Below are positions 1 through 7,700 of a DNA stretch of 9,541 bases, in pieces. Both the position numbers and the translations under genes were made by a program. Positions within the stretch are counted from its first letter, which is position 1; each line of letters opens with the position of its first letter. The notes beneath the pieces are model-generated. The model saw nothing but the letters and a program-made list of their open reading frames with translations. It was not told where the DNA came from and did no database searches. Source of the stretch: Planctomyces sp. Lineage in GTDB: Bacteria > Planctomycetota > Planctomycetia > Planctomycetales > Planctomycetaceae. The stretch spans positions 1 to 9,541 of the forward strand of contig SYLK01000214.1 of NCBI GenBank assembly GCA_005809115.1. Reading direction: 5' to 3'.

Positions 1-793
1 GACCGTCGGTAAACCGCAGTACGATGGTCGCAGCAGAACTCATTCCCCGCGTGTAGTGTTTCTCAATCGGCTGCGGCACTGCGGCCGGCTTTCGCACAAC
101 AATCACCGGAACCCCCAGACCTTCAGCGACGTGCCGGTTCCGCAGATTCTGCAGCTGATAGTCTGAGACGAATTCAAACTCACCCAGCTGCTCGATGCTC
201 AGCAGGTGTGACGGAAACGGAATCTCGAACACCACCCGTCGACCGGTCAGCACCATCTCCACATTCTGCCCCAGCCGATAACCGGAGTTCCTGCTGACGG
301 ATCGGAGAAATGACTCACAGCTGGCGTTGTACACCTCCGCCGTGCTGCGGTGCTCCGCAGCGTTCGGATCCGGCAGCCGCCCATCTTCGTCCGGCAGGGA
401 AAAATAGCCCCAGGCCGCCTGAGCCGAGTCAAGATACAATTCCTGCGACAGCAACGCATCACTGGCCGACATCGACTGCGCTCCGAGGTAACAGAGTTCC
501 GCCGACGCATGCAGCGCCTCCCGTGTCGGCTCCGCGCGGGACCTCGCGCTGACATGCCTGAGCATGTCGTTCAGATGCGATTTGCCCCGATAACCAGTCA
601 CCCGAATGAATTCTTCAGTCCGGTCCGACGGCCGCCAGTGCCCCGGGGCAGTCGTTTTGAGCCTTTCTGCCAGCGGATTGTGCGGCTTTTCACGTAACTT
701 CACAAACTGGGTCGTTGCGCACCCCAACTGGAACACGGACAATCCGCACAGGAGAAGTCCGATCCAGAACCCGACTGGTATTGTGGGGCGCAA
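1..793 (-). CDS. Exported lipoprotein-like protein, 5' part of a putative planctomycete alpha/beta hydrolase (partial)
   Basis: The minus-strand frame is open from a TGA near 860 to the window edge, giving 264 codons with no stop. No ATG lies near the 5' end. I chose TTG at 793; another TTG at 802 is possible, and neither has a well-spaced ribosome site. The N-terminus is a short charged stretch, a hydrophobic segment (about residues 6-22) and then FQLGC at 21-25. Cys25 could be the lipidated residue of a lipoprotein, although Gln at -3 is not a standard lipobox. Residues 26-160 are mostly helical in character. The segment FEFVSDYQLQNLRNR (206-220) followed by GLGVPVIVVRK (225-235) matches my memory of an uncharacterised planctomycete family in which an alpha/beta hydrolase domain follows. 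That catalytic part would lie beyond position 1, so hydrolase activity cannot be judged here. The gene diverges from the DUF2079 gene, 205 bases away. Coding is well supported; function is inference. Confidence 0.75.
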   Translation of the reverse strand, partial: MRPTIPVGFWIGLLLCGLSVFQLGCATTQFVKLREKPHNPLAERLKTTAPGHWRPSDRTEEFIRVTGYRGKSHLNDMLRHVSARSRAEPTREALHASAELCYLGAQSMSASDALLSQELYLDSAQAAWGYFSLPDEDGRLPDPNAAEHRSTAEVYNASCESFLRSVSRNSGYRLGQNVEMVLTGRRVVFEIPFPSHLLSIEQLGEFEFVSDYQLQNLRNRHVAEGLGVPVIVVRKPAAVPQPIEKHYTRGMSSAATIVLRFTDG

Positions 794-998
794 CGTCTTC
801 AAAACAGGCGAAGTCCCGATTCCTGCACGCCAGACTGCAGCCCGGCCCCGGATTCACGTGATCCGAAGTTACAGCTCGACCGCCCGGTAGCCTCCCAGGA
901 TTCCCTTTTTTGGTCAAGATGAGTCCACGAGACGCAGGAAATCTCCGCTAACATACGCACGGAAACCACGACCCGACTCGCCGGAAGCATTTCGATTC
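794..998. other. Divergent intergenic region
   Basis: About 205 bases separate the start of the minus-strand lipoprotein-like gene from the start of the plus-strand DUF2079 gene, so promoters for both should lie here. I see no convincing -35/-10 pair, operator repeat or small gene. A GGAAG at 983-987, 11 bases before the ATG at 999, may be a weak ribosome-binding site. Confidence 0.5.
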
Positions 999-3221
999 AT
1001 GCCCCAGAACCAACAAAAACTCGGCCCATTCCAGCTCCTGACGCTGATCCTTGCCGGATTCGCCCTGCTGACCACAACCATCTGGGTCTACCTCACTGAC
1101 CCTGTCATCTCAGATTCGCTCTGGCCACGGGACGTGCATGCACACGTGCTCAGTCTGTTTGGCGGTGAGGTGTTGTCGGACGCTGTCTATGGAATCCGAT
1201 CACACCTGAACTGGACAAATGTATTTTATCGCGTGGCGACGACACTCGTCGTGTTGTGTGGTGGATCGGCCCTGCTGCAGTGCTGGCTTTGCGGAGTACC
1301 GCAGCTGACCGTGACGGACAATCGCAGAACCATCGCGGGCAGGCGGACCAGGCCCGTGTGGTCTGACGTCTTCCCGCATTGTCTGCGGAGAACGGCGACC
1401 CGGTCATTCGGTAGTCTGTTGTGGCTGGCACTCTGGGCCACGTCGTCGCTGATTCCGGGTTCACGACTGGAGCAGTTTGTGTATCTCACACCGACATTCT
1501 GGGCGGCGGTCCTGGGTGCCGGAATTCTGAACGGACTCTGGCCGGAAGAAGATCGATGGGGTTGCCCGAGTCGCAGCCGATGGCCGCTGATCTTCCTGGC
1601 GCTCCTGACCTGCGGATGGATTGCGATTTCATTCTGGATGAATGAGCGGCTGTATGCGGGGCTGCGAATTCCTCACGGCGACTCAGCGATGTACGAAGAG
1701 CATCTCTGGAACGTCTGGCATGGGAAGGGATTTCGCAGTTACCTGGATCAGGGCTTGTTTCTGGGCGAACATATCCAGGTGATTCATCTGCTGCTGCTGC
1801 CACTGCACATGCTGTGGCCGTCTCACCTGCTGCTCGAGCTGGCGGAATCCATTGCGCTGGGTCTGTGCGTGATTCCGATCTGGCGGATCGCCCTGCGGCA
1901 CTCAGGCAGTCGGTCGGCGGCGGCGTGGCTCGCAGCGGCCTGGCTGTTTTTTTATCCGATGCACTTTCTGGACATTGCGATTGACCTGAAGACGCTGCGC
2001 CCCAGTTGTTACGGATTACCATTCCTGCTGTGGGGTATTGATCTGGCTGAGCGCTATCGCTGGAAGTCGGCCGGACTGTGCCTGGTGGTGGCCATGTCCG
2101 CGCAGGAGGACTTCGCGATGATCATCGGCCCGGTCGCGCTGGTGTTGTGGTGGTATCAGCGACAGGAGGTTCGTACGAATCCGGCGGCCGCAGCATCCGC
2201 CAGATGGTCTCTGGCGACCGGTTGCCTGTCGTTCGTCTATCTGGTTGCGGCGGTGATGATCATCATACCCGCATTTCGCGGAGGCATGGCGGTCCATTAC
2301 AGCCGGTATTTTGGAGATCTGGGCAGCAGCCCGGGCGATCTGGCCAGAACCGTGCTGCAGGACCCGTGGCGGGTCATCAGCCGAATCCTGAGTCTGCGGA
2401 CCCTGACATATCTCCTGGCCTTCAGCGTTCCGGTGGGATTCCTGGTTTTCCGGAGTCCCCTGCGGCTGATGGCAGGGTCACTGACATTTGTGATGCTGAG
2501 CCTGATCCAGCTGGGGCAAGTTACGCCGGCGGAGAGTCCGCCGTCGGGCGTGGCGTCTGCGGCGCCCGTCCCTGCGACGCTGGAACTGCCCCCGGTTCCC
2601 TATCATCACTTCCACGCACCACTTCTGCCGGTATTATTCTGGGCGGCTGCCGCCGGGCTTGGCGACAGGCGTCCTGCAGACGATGACCGTGTCGGGAAGA
2701 TTCCGGGGCAGGTGCTCCCCTGGCAGGGGTTTTCAGCGACTTCGGCCGCGCGATTTGCCTGCTGCTGTTCCGTTCTGACGGCCGTGACCAGCTCGCTCAT
2801 GCCATGGGGCGCGGCGTTCTGGTCCGAGCGGGCGGCCACGGGATATCGACAGCGGTTCGTTCCGGGACCTCGTTCCGAACACTTTCCGAAAGTTCTGGCG
2901 CAGCTGCCGGTGACATCCCGCGTGGCATCCACGGATTATGTCCACACGCGGCTGACGCACTATGAAAGATCATACGACTACAGCGATTATCTGCGTGCCG
3001 TGAATAACTATCTTCCGGGAGTGCCGGACGATACGGACTACATCGTGATCGATACACAGCATCCCTACAGTACGATTCGGTCGCCACAGGACGTCCCTGA
3101 GCTGCGGGAGCTGCCCGAACGATGGGAGCTGCTGCCGGACCAGACGGATGGATATTTCATCATTCTGCAGCGCCGTCCCGCAGGTTCGCCCGTTGCGCCC
3201 CGACAAGACCATCCGGAGTGA
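999..3221 (+). CDS. DUF2079 family polytopic membrane protein
   Basis: This is a 740-residue integral membrane protein. The DUF2079 signature begins near residue 226 with HGDSAMYEEHLWNVWHGKGF. It continues with a His-containing segment before LLLLPLHMLWPSH (264-276) and a YGLPFLLWGIDLAERY stretch with SAQEDFAMII (338-376). YHHFHAPLLPVLFWAAAAGLG lies at 535-555. A soluble C-terminal tail (about 625-725) has the family-like STDYVHTRLTHYE and DYIVIDTQHPY segments. Hydrophobic segments lie near 11-31, 78-98, 138-152, 161-180, 197-213, 262-274, 281-298, 306-328, 358-385, 407-424, 467-505, 541-555 and 586-606. About 190 residues with roughly four of these segments precede the core, more than I expect for the family. 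DUF2079 proteins resemble GT-C-type membrane glycosyltransferases in layout, but their reaction is unknown and Asp228 as a functional residue is only a guess. No sugar-nucleotide or polyprenyl gene is adjacent. ATG at 999 is chosen, with a weak GGAAG 11 bases upstream. Confidence 0.9.
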   Translation: MPQNQQKLGPFQLLTLILAGFALLTTTIWVYLTDPVISDSLWPRDVHAHVLSLFGGEVLSDAVYGIRSHLNWTNVFYRVATTLVVLCGGSALLQCWLCGVPQLTVTDNRRTIAGRRTRPVWSDVFPHCLRRTATRSFGSLLWLALWATSSLIPGSRLEQFVYLTPTFWAAVLGAGILNGLWPEEDRWGCPSRSRWPLIFLALLTCGWIAISFWMNERLYAGLRIPHGDSAMYEEHLWNVWHGKGFRSYLDQGLFLGEHIQVIHLLLLPLHMLWPSHLLLELAESIALGLCVIPIWRIALRHSGSRSAAAWLAAAWLFFYPMHFLDIAIDLKTLRPSCYGLPFLLWGIDLAERYRWKSAGLCLVVAMSAQEDFAMIIGPVALVLWWYQRQEVRTNPAAAASARWSLATGCLSFVYLVAAVMIIIPAFRGGMAVHYSRYFGDLGSSPGDLARTVLQDPWRVISRILSLRTLTYLLAFSVPVGFLVFRSPLRLMAGSLTFVMLSLIQLGQVTPAESPPSGVASAAPVPATLELPPVPYHHFHAPLLPVLFWAAAAGLGDRRPADDDRVGKIPGQVLPWQGFSATSAARFACCCSVLTAVTSSLMPWGAAFWSERAATGYRQRFVPGPRSEHFPKVLAQLPVTSRVASTDYVHTRLTHYERSYDYSDYLRAVNNYLPGVPDDTDYIVIDTQHPYSTIRSPQDVPELRELPERWELLPDQTDGYFIILQRRPAGSPVAPRQDHPE

Positions 3222-3227
3222 TCTCGC

Positions 3228-3256
3228 GCGACGGCGCCAGCCGCAGCTGCCGTCGC
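3228..3256 (+). terminator. Possible terminator hairpin after the DUF2079 gene
   Basis: A perfect 8-bp inverted repeat, GCGACGGC (3228-3235) and GCCGTCGC (3249-3256), with a 13-base loop starts six bases after the DUF2079 stop codon. No T-run follows, so it is not a classical intrinsic terminator. Position and GC-rich stem make a 3'-end or RNA-stabilising role plausible. Such stems also arise by chance in GC-rich DNA. Confidence 0.35.
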
Positions 3257-3270
3257 CCGATGCGCTGTTC

Positions 3271-3299
3271 AGGACCGGCCAAAAAATCAGTTGAACAAA
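3271..3299 (+). repeat. Left arm of the 29-bp inverted repeat
   Basis: This arm matches 3482-3510 in inverted orientation with no mismatch. It contains an A6 run after GGCC. The next inner base (T3300 against G3481) breaks the pairing, as does the next outer pair (C3270 and C3511). Confidence 0.9.
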
Positions 3300-3305
3300 T
3301 TTTCT

Positions 3306-3333
3306 GGTCAGGGAAGCGCAGCGCCCCCTGACC
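3306..3333 (+). repeat. Internal hairpin 1 of the inverted-repeat element
   Basis: GGTCAGGG (3306-3313) pairs perfectly with CCCTGACC (3326-3333). Inside it, GCG (3316-3318) and CGC (3322-3324) can extend the stem across a small AA/C bulge, leaving a CAG loop. No T-run follows on either strand, so a terminator role is not evident. Confidence 0.6.
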
Positions 3334-3397
3334 GGAATCACGCTGGTGTGTGACGCCGGCTGGACCTGAATGTTTCGTTTTGACCGCAAAATTGCTG

Positions 3398-3479
3398 CAT
3401 GAAATCATCGGCCAGCTGATGAACTGAATCAGCGAATCCGCATTCGAGGTGCAGGATTCATGCGGCCGAAGTTTTCATG
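3398..3479 (-). repeat. Internal nested stem-loop 2 of the element, downstream of larE
   Basis: There are three nested inverted repeats: 3398-3413 with 3464-3479 (14 of 16 positions pair), TGAATC 3425-3430 with GATTCA 3455-3460 (perfect), and CGAAT 3433-3437 with ATTCG 3442-3446 around a 4-base loop (perfect). This gives a branched-free stem of about 82 bases. On the minus strand it lies about 30 bases after the larE stop and is followed by CAGCAATTTTG. It could therefore serve as a weak 3' end for larE, though the T-run is short. Confidence 0.55.
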
Positions 3480-3481
3480 AG

Positions 3482-3510
3482 TTTGTTCAACTGATTTTTT
3501 GGCCGGTCCT
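3482..3510 (-). repeat. Right arm of the 29-bp inverted repeat, abutting the larE stop codon
   Basis: This is the exact reverse complement of 3271-3299. Its outermost base, 3510, is the third base (A on the minus strand) of the larE TGA stop codon, so the element begins immediately at the gene's end. Confidence 0.9.
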
Positions 3511-4370
3511 CAGTCGATCGCGGCTGCCTCGGGGCGTCCCAGACTGACCAGAGGCAGCGCCGCATTCAGGCTGCCGGAACGAAATCCGGCGAGATCGAGT
3601 GTCACGGCACGGAATCCCAGCGACCCCAGTTGCTGCACGACCTGAGTCCGGATCGTGTTGTCGGTGAGGCAGGGCAGGGCCGTCAGGGGCACTTCGATCC
3701 GCGCCAGGTCAGTCGCCTCGTGCCGGACACGCAGTTCAGACAGCCCTGTGAGTTCTCTCAGGAATGCCTCGGCACGTTCGACACGATGAACGCGTTCTTC
3801 GGTGACTTCGACACCATACGCGATGCGACTCGCCAGGCAGGGGGAGGCGGGCTTTTCGGCGACGCTCAGATTCCAGTGGCGGGCCAGTGCTCGCACCATT
3901 TCCTTGCCAACTCCCTCCTCGATCAGCGGACTGCGCACCTGATGCTGTGCAGCGGCCTGCATGCCCGGTCGATGGTCACCCAGATCGTCCAGGTTCGCAC
4001 CATTGGCCATCGTACTGACCCCCAGCTCCGATAAACGAGACGCCGTGAGAGTGTACAGCGAATCCTTGCAGAAGAAGCAGCGATCACCGGCGTTCCGGCG
4101 ATATTCGTCCCGAGTAAACTCGGTGGTGCTGAATTCGACATGACGAATTCCCATCGCAGCGGCTTCCAGTCGCGCTGTCTGTCGTTCCACTTCCGCCAGA
4201 CTGGGGCTGACGGCGGTCACTGCGACGGCGTCCGGGCCAAGCGCCAAGACGGCAGCTCGGGCCACGACCGCACTGTCGACACCTCCGGAAAAGGCCACAG
4301 CCACGGAACCGTAGCTCCGCAGACGGTCTACCAGTCTGCGGGCGGCTGTCACGACATCGTCCTGCATCAT
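3510..4370 (-). CDS. larE: ATP-dependent sacrificial sulfur transferase LarE
   Basis: LarE converts the two carboxylates of pyridinium-3,5-biscarboxylate mononucleotide to thiocarboxylates in nickel-pincer-nucleotide synthesis, the cofactor of lactate racemase LarA and relatives. The PP-loop ATP motif AFSGGVDSAVVAR is at residues 26-38 (counting from ATG 4370). NAGDRCFFCKDSLY gives Cys98 and Cys101. EKPASPCLASRI holds Cys178, equivalent to the sulfur-donating Cys176 of Lactobacillus plantarum LarE. A CxxC plus this third Cys is the pattern of LarE homologues reported to bind an iron-sulfur cluster and recycle sulfur, so this one may not be sacrificial (inference). The C-terminal LDLAGFRSGSLN is also typical. 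The frame extends to GTG 4376, but GAAGGGG sits only 3 bases from that GTG and 9 bases from ATG 4370, so the ATG is preferred. No larA, larB or larC is adjacent. The stop abuts an inverted-repeat element. Confidence 0.92.
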   Translation of the reverse strand: MMQDDVVTAARRLVDRLRSYGSVAVAFSGGVDSAVVARAAVLALGPDAVAVTAVSPSLAEVERQTARLEAAAMGIRHVEFSTTEFTRDEYRRNAGDRCFFCKDSLYTLTASRLSELGVSTMANGANLDDLGDHRPGMQAAAQHQVRSPLIEEGVGKEMVRALARHWNLSVAEKPASPCLASRIAYGVEVTEERVHRVERAEAFLRELTGLSELRVRHEATDLARIEVPLTALPCLTDNTIRTQVVQQLGSLGFRAVTLDLAGFRSGSLNAALPLVSLGRPEAAAID

Positions 4371-4470
4371 CGGCACTCGCCCCTTCAGTCAGTACCAGCG
4401 CCACTGCGGGCCACGAACATCGGCCCCGCTGCGAGCCAGGCAGGGAAACGCGAATTTCAACTTTGCCTGA

Positions 4471-4488
4471 ACGAAACAGGCGTTTCGT
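4471..4488. repeat. Perfect small hairpin in the larE leader side
   Basis: ACGAAAC (4471-4477) and GTTTCGT (4482-4488) form a perfect 7-bp stem with a 4-base loop. An overlapping alternative stem exists: GCCTG (4465-4469) with CAGGC (4477-4481). The two cannot form together. It lies about 100 bases upstream of larE on that strand and could be an operator or leader structure; this is speculative. Confidence 0.35.
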
Positions 4489-4734
4489 CCGCTTCAACCG
4501 GCAGCGACAATCTTCGCGTGGACATCCGGCAGAGTGCAGTTTATCGAGTTGCGACATAAAGTTCAGCAGGTCGCATCGGCAGATTCGCCGCCAGAATCGT
4601 CTGAAGATGTAAAAATGGCGCAATTTGTGCATTCCCCCTCTCGCCAAAGACTGTCCCAGATCCTCAAAATCCACTGCGGAACGTGCAGCCTTCCGGTTCT
4701 TGCGCTGCCGTTTCATTGAATCGTGATAATTCTG

Positions 4735-4741
4735 AAGAAGG
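4735..4741 (+). promoter_or_regulatory. Ribosome-binding site deciding the 4750 start
   Basis: AAGAAGG ends 8 bases before ATG 4750, good Shine-Dalgarno spacing. The in-frame GTG at 4723 has no such site and would add nine residues in front of a normal signal peptide. Confidence 0.65.
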
Positions 4742-4749
4742 TGCCGTGT

Positions 4750-7700
4750 ATGTCACGCACAGTCGGTTTGATCGCTCTGACCAGTACTCTGGTGTGTTCG
4801 CTTTCGTGCCTGTCCGCTCCGCTGTGGGCGCAGCAGGATGCCGCCGCGCTGCCGTCTCCCACGGCGGAAGCGCTGCCGGCCGCGGATTCGAGCCGCGAGG
4901 AAACGCAGGGTTCGCTGCTCGGGCAGTGGGATCGCCTGATTTACATTCCGTTTCGGGAACTTCAGAAGGTTTTCGACCAGCGTGATGCGTCGGTCGTGCT
5001 GCCATACGGCGAATATCTGGAGCTGATGAAGCAGTATCTGGAACAGCGTGCGATCAGCGGAATCTCGCCGGACGCCGTCATCACGGCCTCCGCCTATCGT
5101 GCGGTGGTGGAGAAGGATATTGTCAGAATTCAGGCCGACCTGATGATCAGCGTGCTGAAGGAAAAGGGCTGGTCGACCATTCCACTGGCTTTCGGGGGTG
5201 CTGCGGTTGGCCGAGTGACACCGGACGACGGGAGTGTGATCCTGCAGGGGAAGGCGGAGGGACAGTACGATCTGATGATTCAGGGTGGAGGGGCGAAGCA
5301 GGTGACGCTCGAGCTGCTGGCCACGGTGCGAACATCACCGGAGAACAGGTCATTTCGAATCAGTTGCCCGGTGACGGGCATGAGTGAACTGGATTTTCTC
5401 GTTTCTGAACCCGATCAGGCGATTCAGGTGAGCCCCCTGCAGGTACTGTTGCCCCTGACTGAGCCCGCGAAGCCGGGAACGACGGGAGTGCGAGCGAGTC
5501 TGGGGGCAGTCGACCATGTGGAGGTTCGCTGGAATCCGCGCGCGGGTGCCAGACCCGTCATGGATCTTCTGTCGAGTGCCACGAATGAGTCTGCGGTGCG
5601 GATTGAATCGGGACTGGTCCTGACGCGAACGCTGATTGACTACGAGATCCTGCGTGGCGAGCTGCGGGAAGTTTCTGTCCTGGCCCCCCGCGACGCGCGT
5701 GTGATCGACGTCATCTCCGCCGGGGGGCGGATCCGGTCGTGGAATGTGCTGCCCGTCGGAGACACTCACCAGCAGATTGTGGTGGAACTTCTGAGTCCCG
5801 TGTCGGAGCGATTTCAGCTGGAGGTCCAGACGGAGCGCAATCCAGCCGGAGACACGCTGCAGCTGACCGGGCGGTCACCGGACGGGCGACTGCAGGGCGT
5901 GCATGCCGACGGAGTGGTGCGGGAATCCGGCCGCATCGTGGTGTCCACAGATCCGGCTCTGACAGCCGTTGTCGTGTCCCAGTCCGGTGTCAGGCGTGTC
6001 GACGCTGGCAGCGAAGGAAAGTCCGACGCGCCGGATTCTGAAGCCCGGCAGGCCTGGGAATTCAGCGGCACGACGGGAAGCCTGATTCTGCAGATCCGAC
6101 CGGTGGAACCAAGGCTGCTGGTCACTCACGAATCACAGCTGATCTTTCGGGACGATGAGCTGCGACTGAAGAGCACACTGAACTATACCGTCGAACGGGC
6201 CGGTGTGTTTCAGCTGACTCTGGGAGTACCGGAATCGCTGATCGTGGACAGTGTCTCAGCAGACGGGATGAGCGAATTCAACGTGGATAAGGACAGCGGC
6301 AAGGTCACTCTGGCGCTGACTCAGAAGCGTACCGGAGCCATCAGCGTCACGATTCTGGCACATCAGGATTTTGATTCCGCGGCAGAGCATCCGGAATCTC
6401 AGCTGCCCACGCTGACGCCGGAAGGTGTCGAGCGGGAAACCGGCACGATCTCCGTGTTTGCGCCGGAGTTCCTGGATGTCCTGACGGTCGACGAGAAGCT
6501 GACGGGGGTGTTTCCCGCGCGGGACGCCGCGGTGCCAGCGATACCCCGGCTGCGACTGATCGCCTCGTGGAATTACTCGCGTCGACCGATCAGCCTGGTC
6601 GTTCGCACGGCACCGCGGCCCGCACAGCTTTCGGCCACTGTGGGTACGACAGTCCGAGTTGAGCCGGAGATTCTGAAGGTCAGCAGCATCGTCGCATGCG
6701 ACATCCGGAACGCCGGACTTGATACACTGCGGATCGCCGTGCCGGAATCCGTTGCCGGCGACGTGAGATTTCACGCCGTGACTCCGGGACACGTGATTCA
6801 GCAGCGAAACCGTGCCGCACAGGCCGAGGACGGCTGGGTGACATGGACTCTGGTGCTGCAGGATGAAACCACGGGGACCGTCAGAATCTCTGTCGACTGG
6901 GAAGTTGCCACGGATACGGAAGCCGGAGCGACAGCAAACGGAGCCGCAGGCGGGGCCGCTGAGCACGTTGCAGCGGTCGATCCGCCCCGGGTCCTGACGC
7001 CATTCCCCGCTGACCAGGGGGAACGCCGACGCGTCACACTGACGCAGGTGCGGGGCGAGATCCGGCTGCTGCGCCATGAATCGCTGTCGATCACCGCTGC
7101 TGCACAGGGTGACACAGCCGAAGCAGTGGATGTGCGGGAACTGGAACTGCTGCCGCAGGATGGCTATCTGGCCTTCCGATATTTCTCGCAGCCGGCCGGA
7201 GCCACAATTCGCATTCGTCGCCACGAGATTCATGAGGTTGTTGCCACGGTGGTGGCCCGCGCGGCAGTGGAGGTGGTCTCGGAACGCCAGGATCTGGCGG
7301 CGTATCGCTGCCGGTATCGGATTACCACCAGTGAACGACAGCGACTGCGGATCGATCTGCCTCAGGGCTGCGATCTGCAGGCGCCCCTGCTGAATGGCCA
7401 GCGCACGACGATCGAGAAGGCCACCGACCAGAGTGCCTCGGAAGGCTGGGAAGCCTATTTCGTGAATGTCAGCCGCGAGCAGACCTCGGACACCCCGCTG
7501 CTGCTGTCCATTCAGTTCCGCTGCCCGATTGTCGAGTCCGGACGAGTGCCGTATGAAGGCCGCGGGGGACGTCAGGTGCTGCGGATTCCGCTCATCGGTG
7601 CGGATGACGGATCAACTGTCGTCCAGCAGATTCAGCTTGTCCTGTGGGCGCCAAAAGATGTCTCGTTGATTGGTGAACCTGACCGCTGGACACGGATCGG

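Larger units (their letters stand above)
3271..3510. mobile_element. 240-bp MITE-like element with perfect 29-bp terminal inverted repeats
   Basis: The left arm, 3271-3299, starts AGGACCGGCCAAAAAATCAG. It is the exact reverse complement of the right arm, 3482-3510, which ends TTTTTTGGCCGGTCCT: all 29 bases match, and the match stops sharply on both sides. The arms enclose 182 bases with no credible gene. The size, long perfect terminal repeats and position between two convergent genes fit a non-autonomous transposable element (MITE) or a structured intergenic repeat. I found no target-site duplication: the flanks read GCTGTTC on the left and CAGTCGA on the right. No transposase is in the window and the family is not recognised. 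In RNA or single-stranded DNA the arms would pair as a 29-bp stem closing two internal hairpins. It may also act as a barrier or terminator between the two converging transcripts. Confidence 0.7.
4371..4749. other. Divergent intergenic region between larE and the exported-protein operon
   Basis: About 380 bases lie between two divergent starts and should hold both promoters. Short frames here have no family resemblance and no ribosome site, and I support no gene. The composition is less GC-rich around 4600-4680. The only clear structure is the small hairpin at 4471-4488. I could not identify a convincing promoter or riboswitch. Confidence 0.5.

Noticed and set aside
247..697. Short frames on both strands at the left end (247-555 minus, 310-552 plus, 350-697 plus)
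   Set aside because: They overlap the continuous minus-strand lipoprotein-like frame, whose translation has a signal peptide and family-like segments. The others are shadows.
1486..2022. Open frame of 178 codons on the minus strand opposite the DUF2079 gene
   Set aside because: It covers the best-conserved DUF2079 core, its translation is Arg/Ser/Ala/Pro-rich and resembles nothing, so it is an antisense shadow.
2078..2686. Open frame of 202 codons in another plus-strand frame of the DUF2079 gene
   Set aside because: Its Gly/Arg-rich translation overlaps continuous DUF2079 coding. There is no sign of a frameshift, because the main frame is intact and matches the family throughout.
3255..3525. 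Target-site duplication flanking the inverted-repeat element
   Set aside because: A TCAG occurs near both ends, but it sits at different offsets relative to the two arms, so it is not a clean duplication.
4084..4716. Open frame of 210 codons on the minus strand overlapping the 5' end of larE and its upstream region
   Set aside because: It is out of frame with larE, whose PP-loop is intact in its own frame. The translation is Arg/Cys-rich and low in hydrophobics, with no family resemblance.
4700..4730. TTGCGC and GATAAT as a sigma-70-like promoter for the exported-protein operon
   Set aside because: The spacer is 19 bases, the -35 match is poor, and transcription would start inside the ribosome-binding site, so it is unlikely to be the working promoter.
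6256..7233. Open frame of 325 codons on the minus strand inside the large exported-protein gene
   Set aside because: It lies wholly opposite a well-supported gene. Its composition is rich in Cys, Arg and Ser, as expected of an antisense frame in GC-rich DNA, and there is no ribosome site or recognisable domain.
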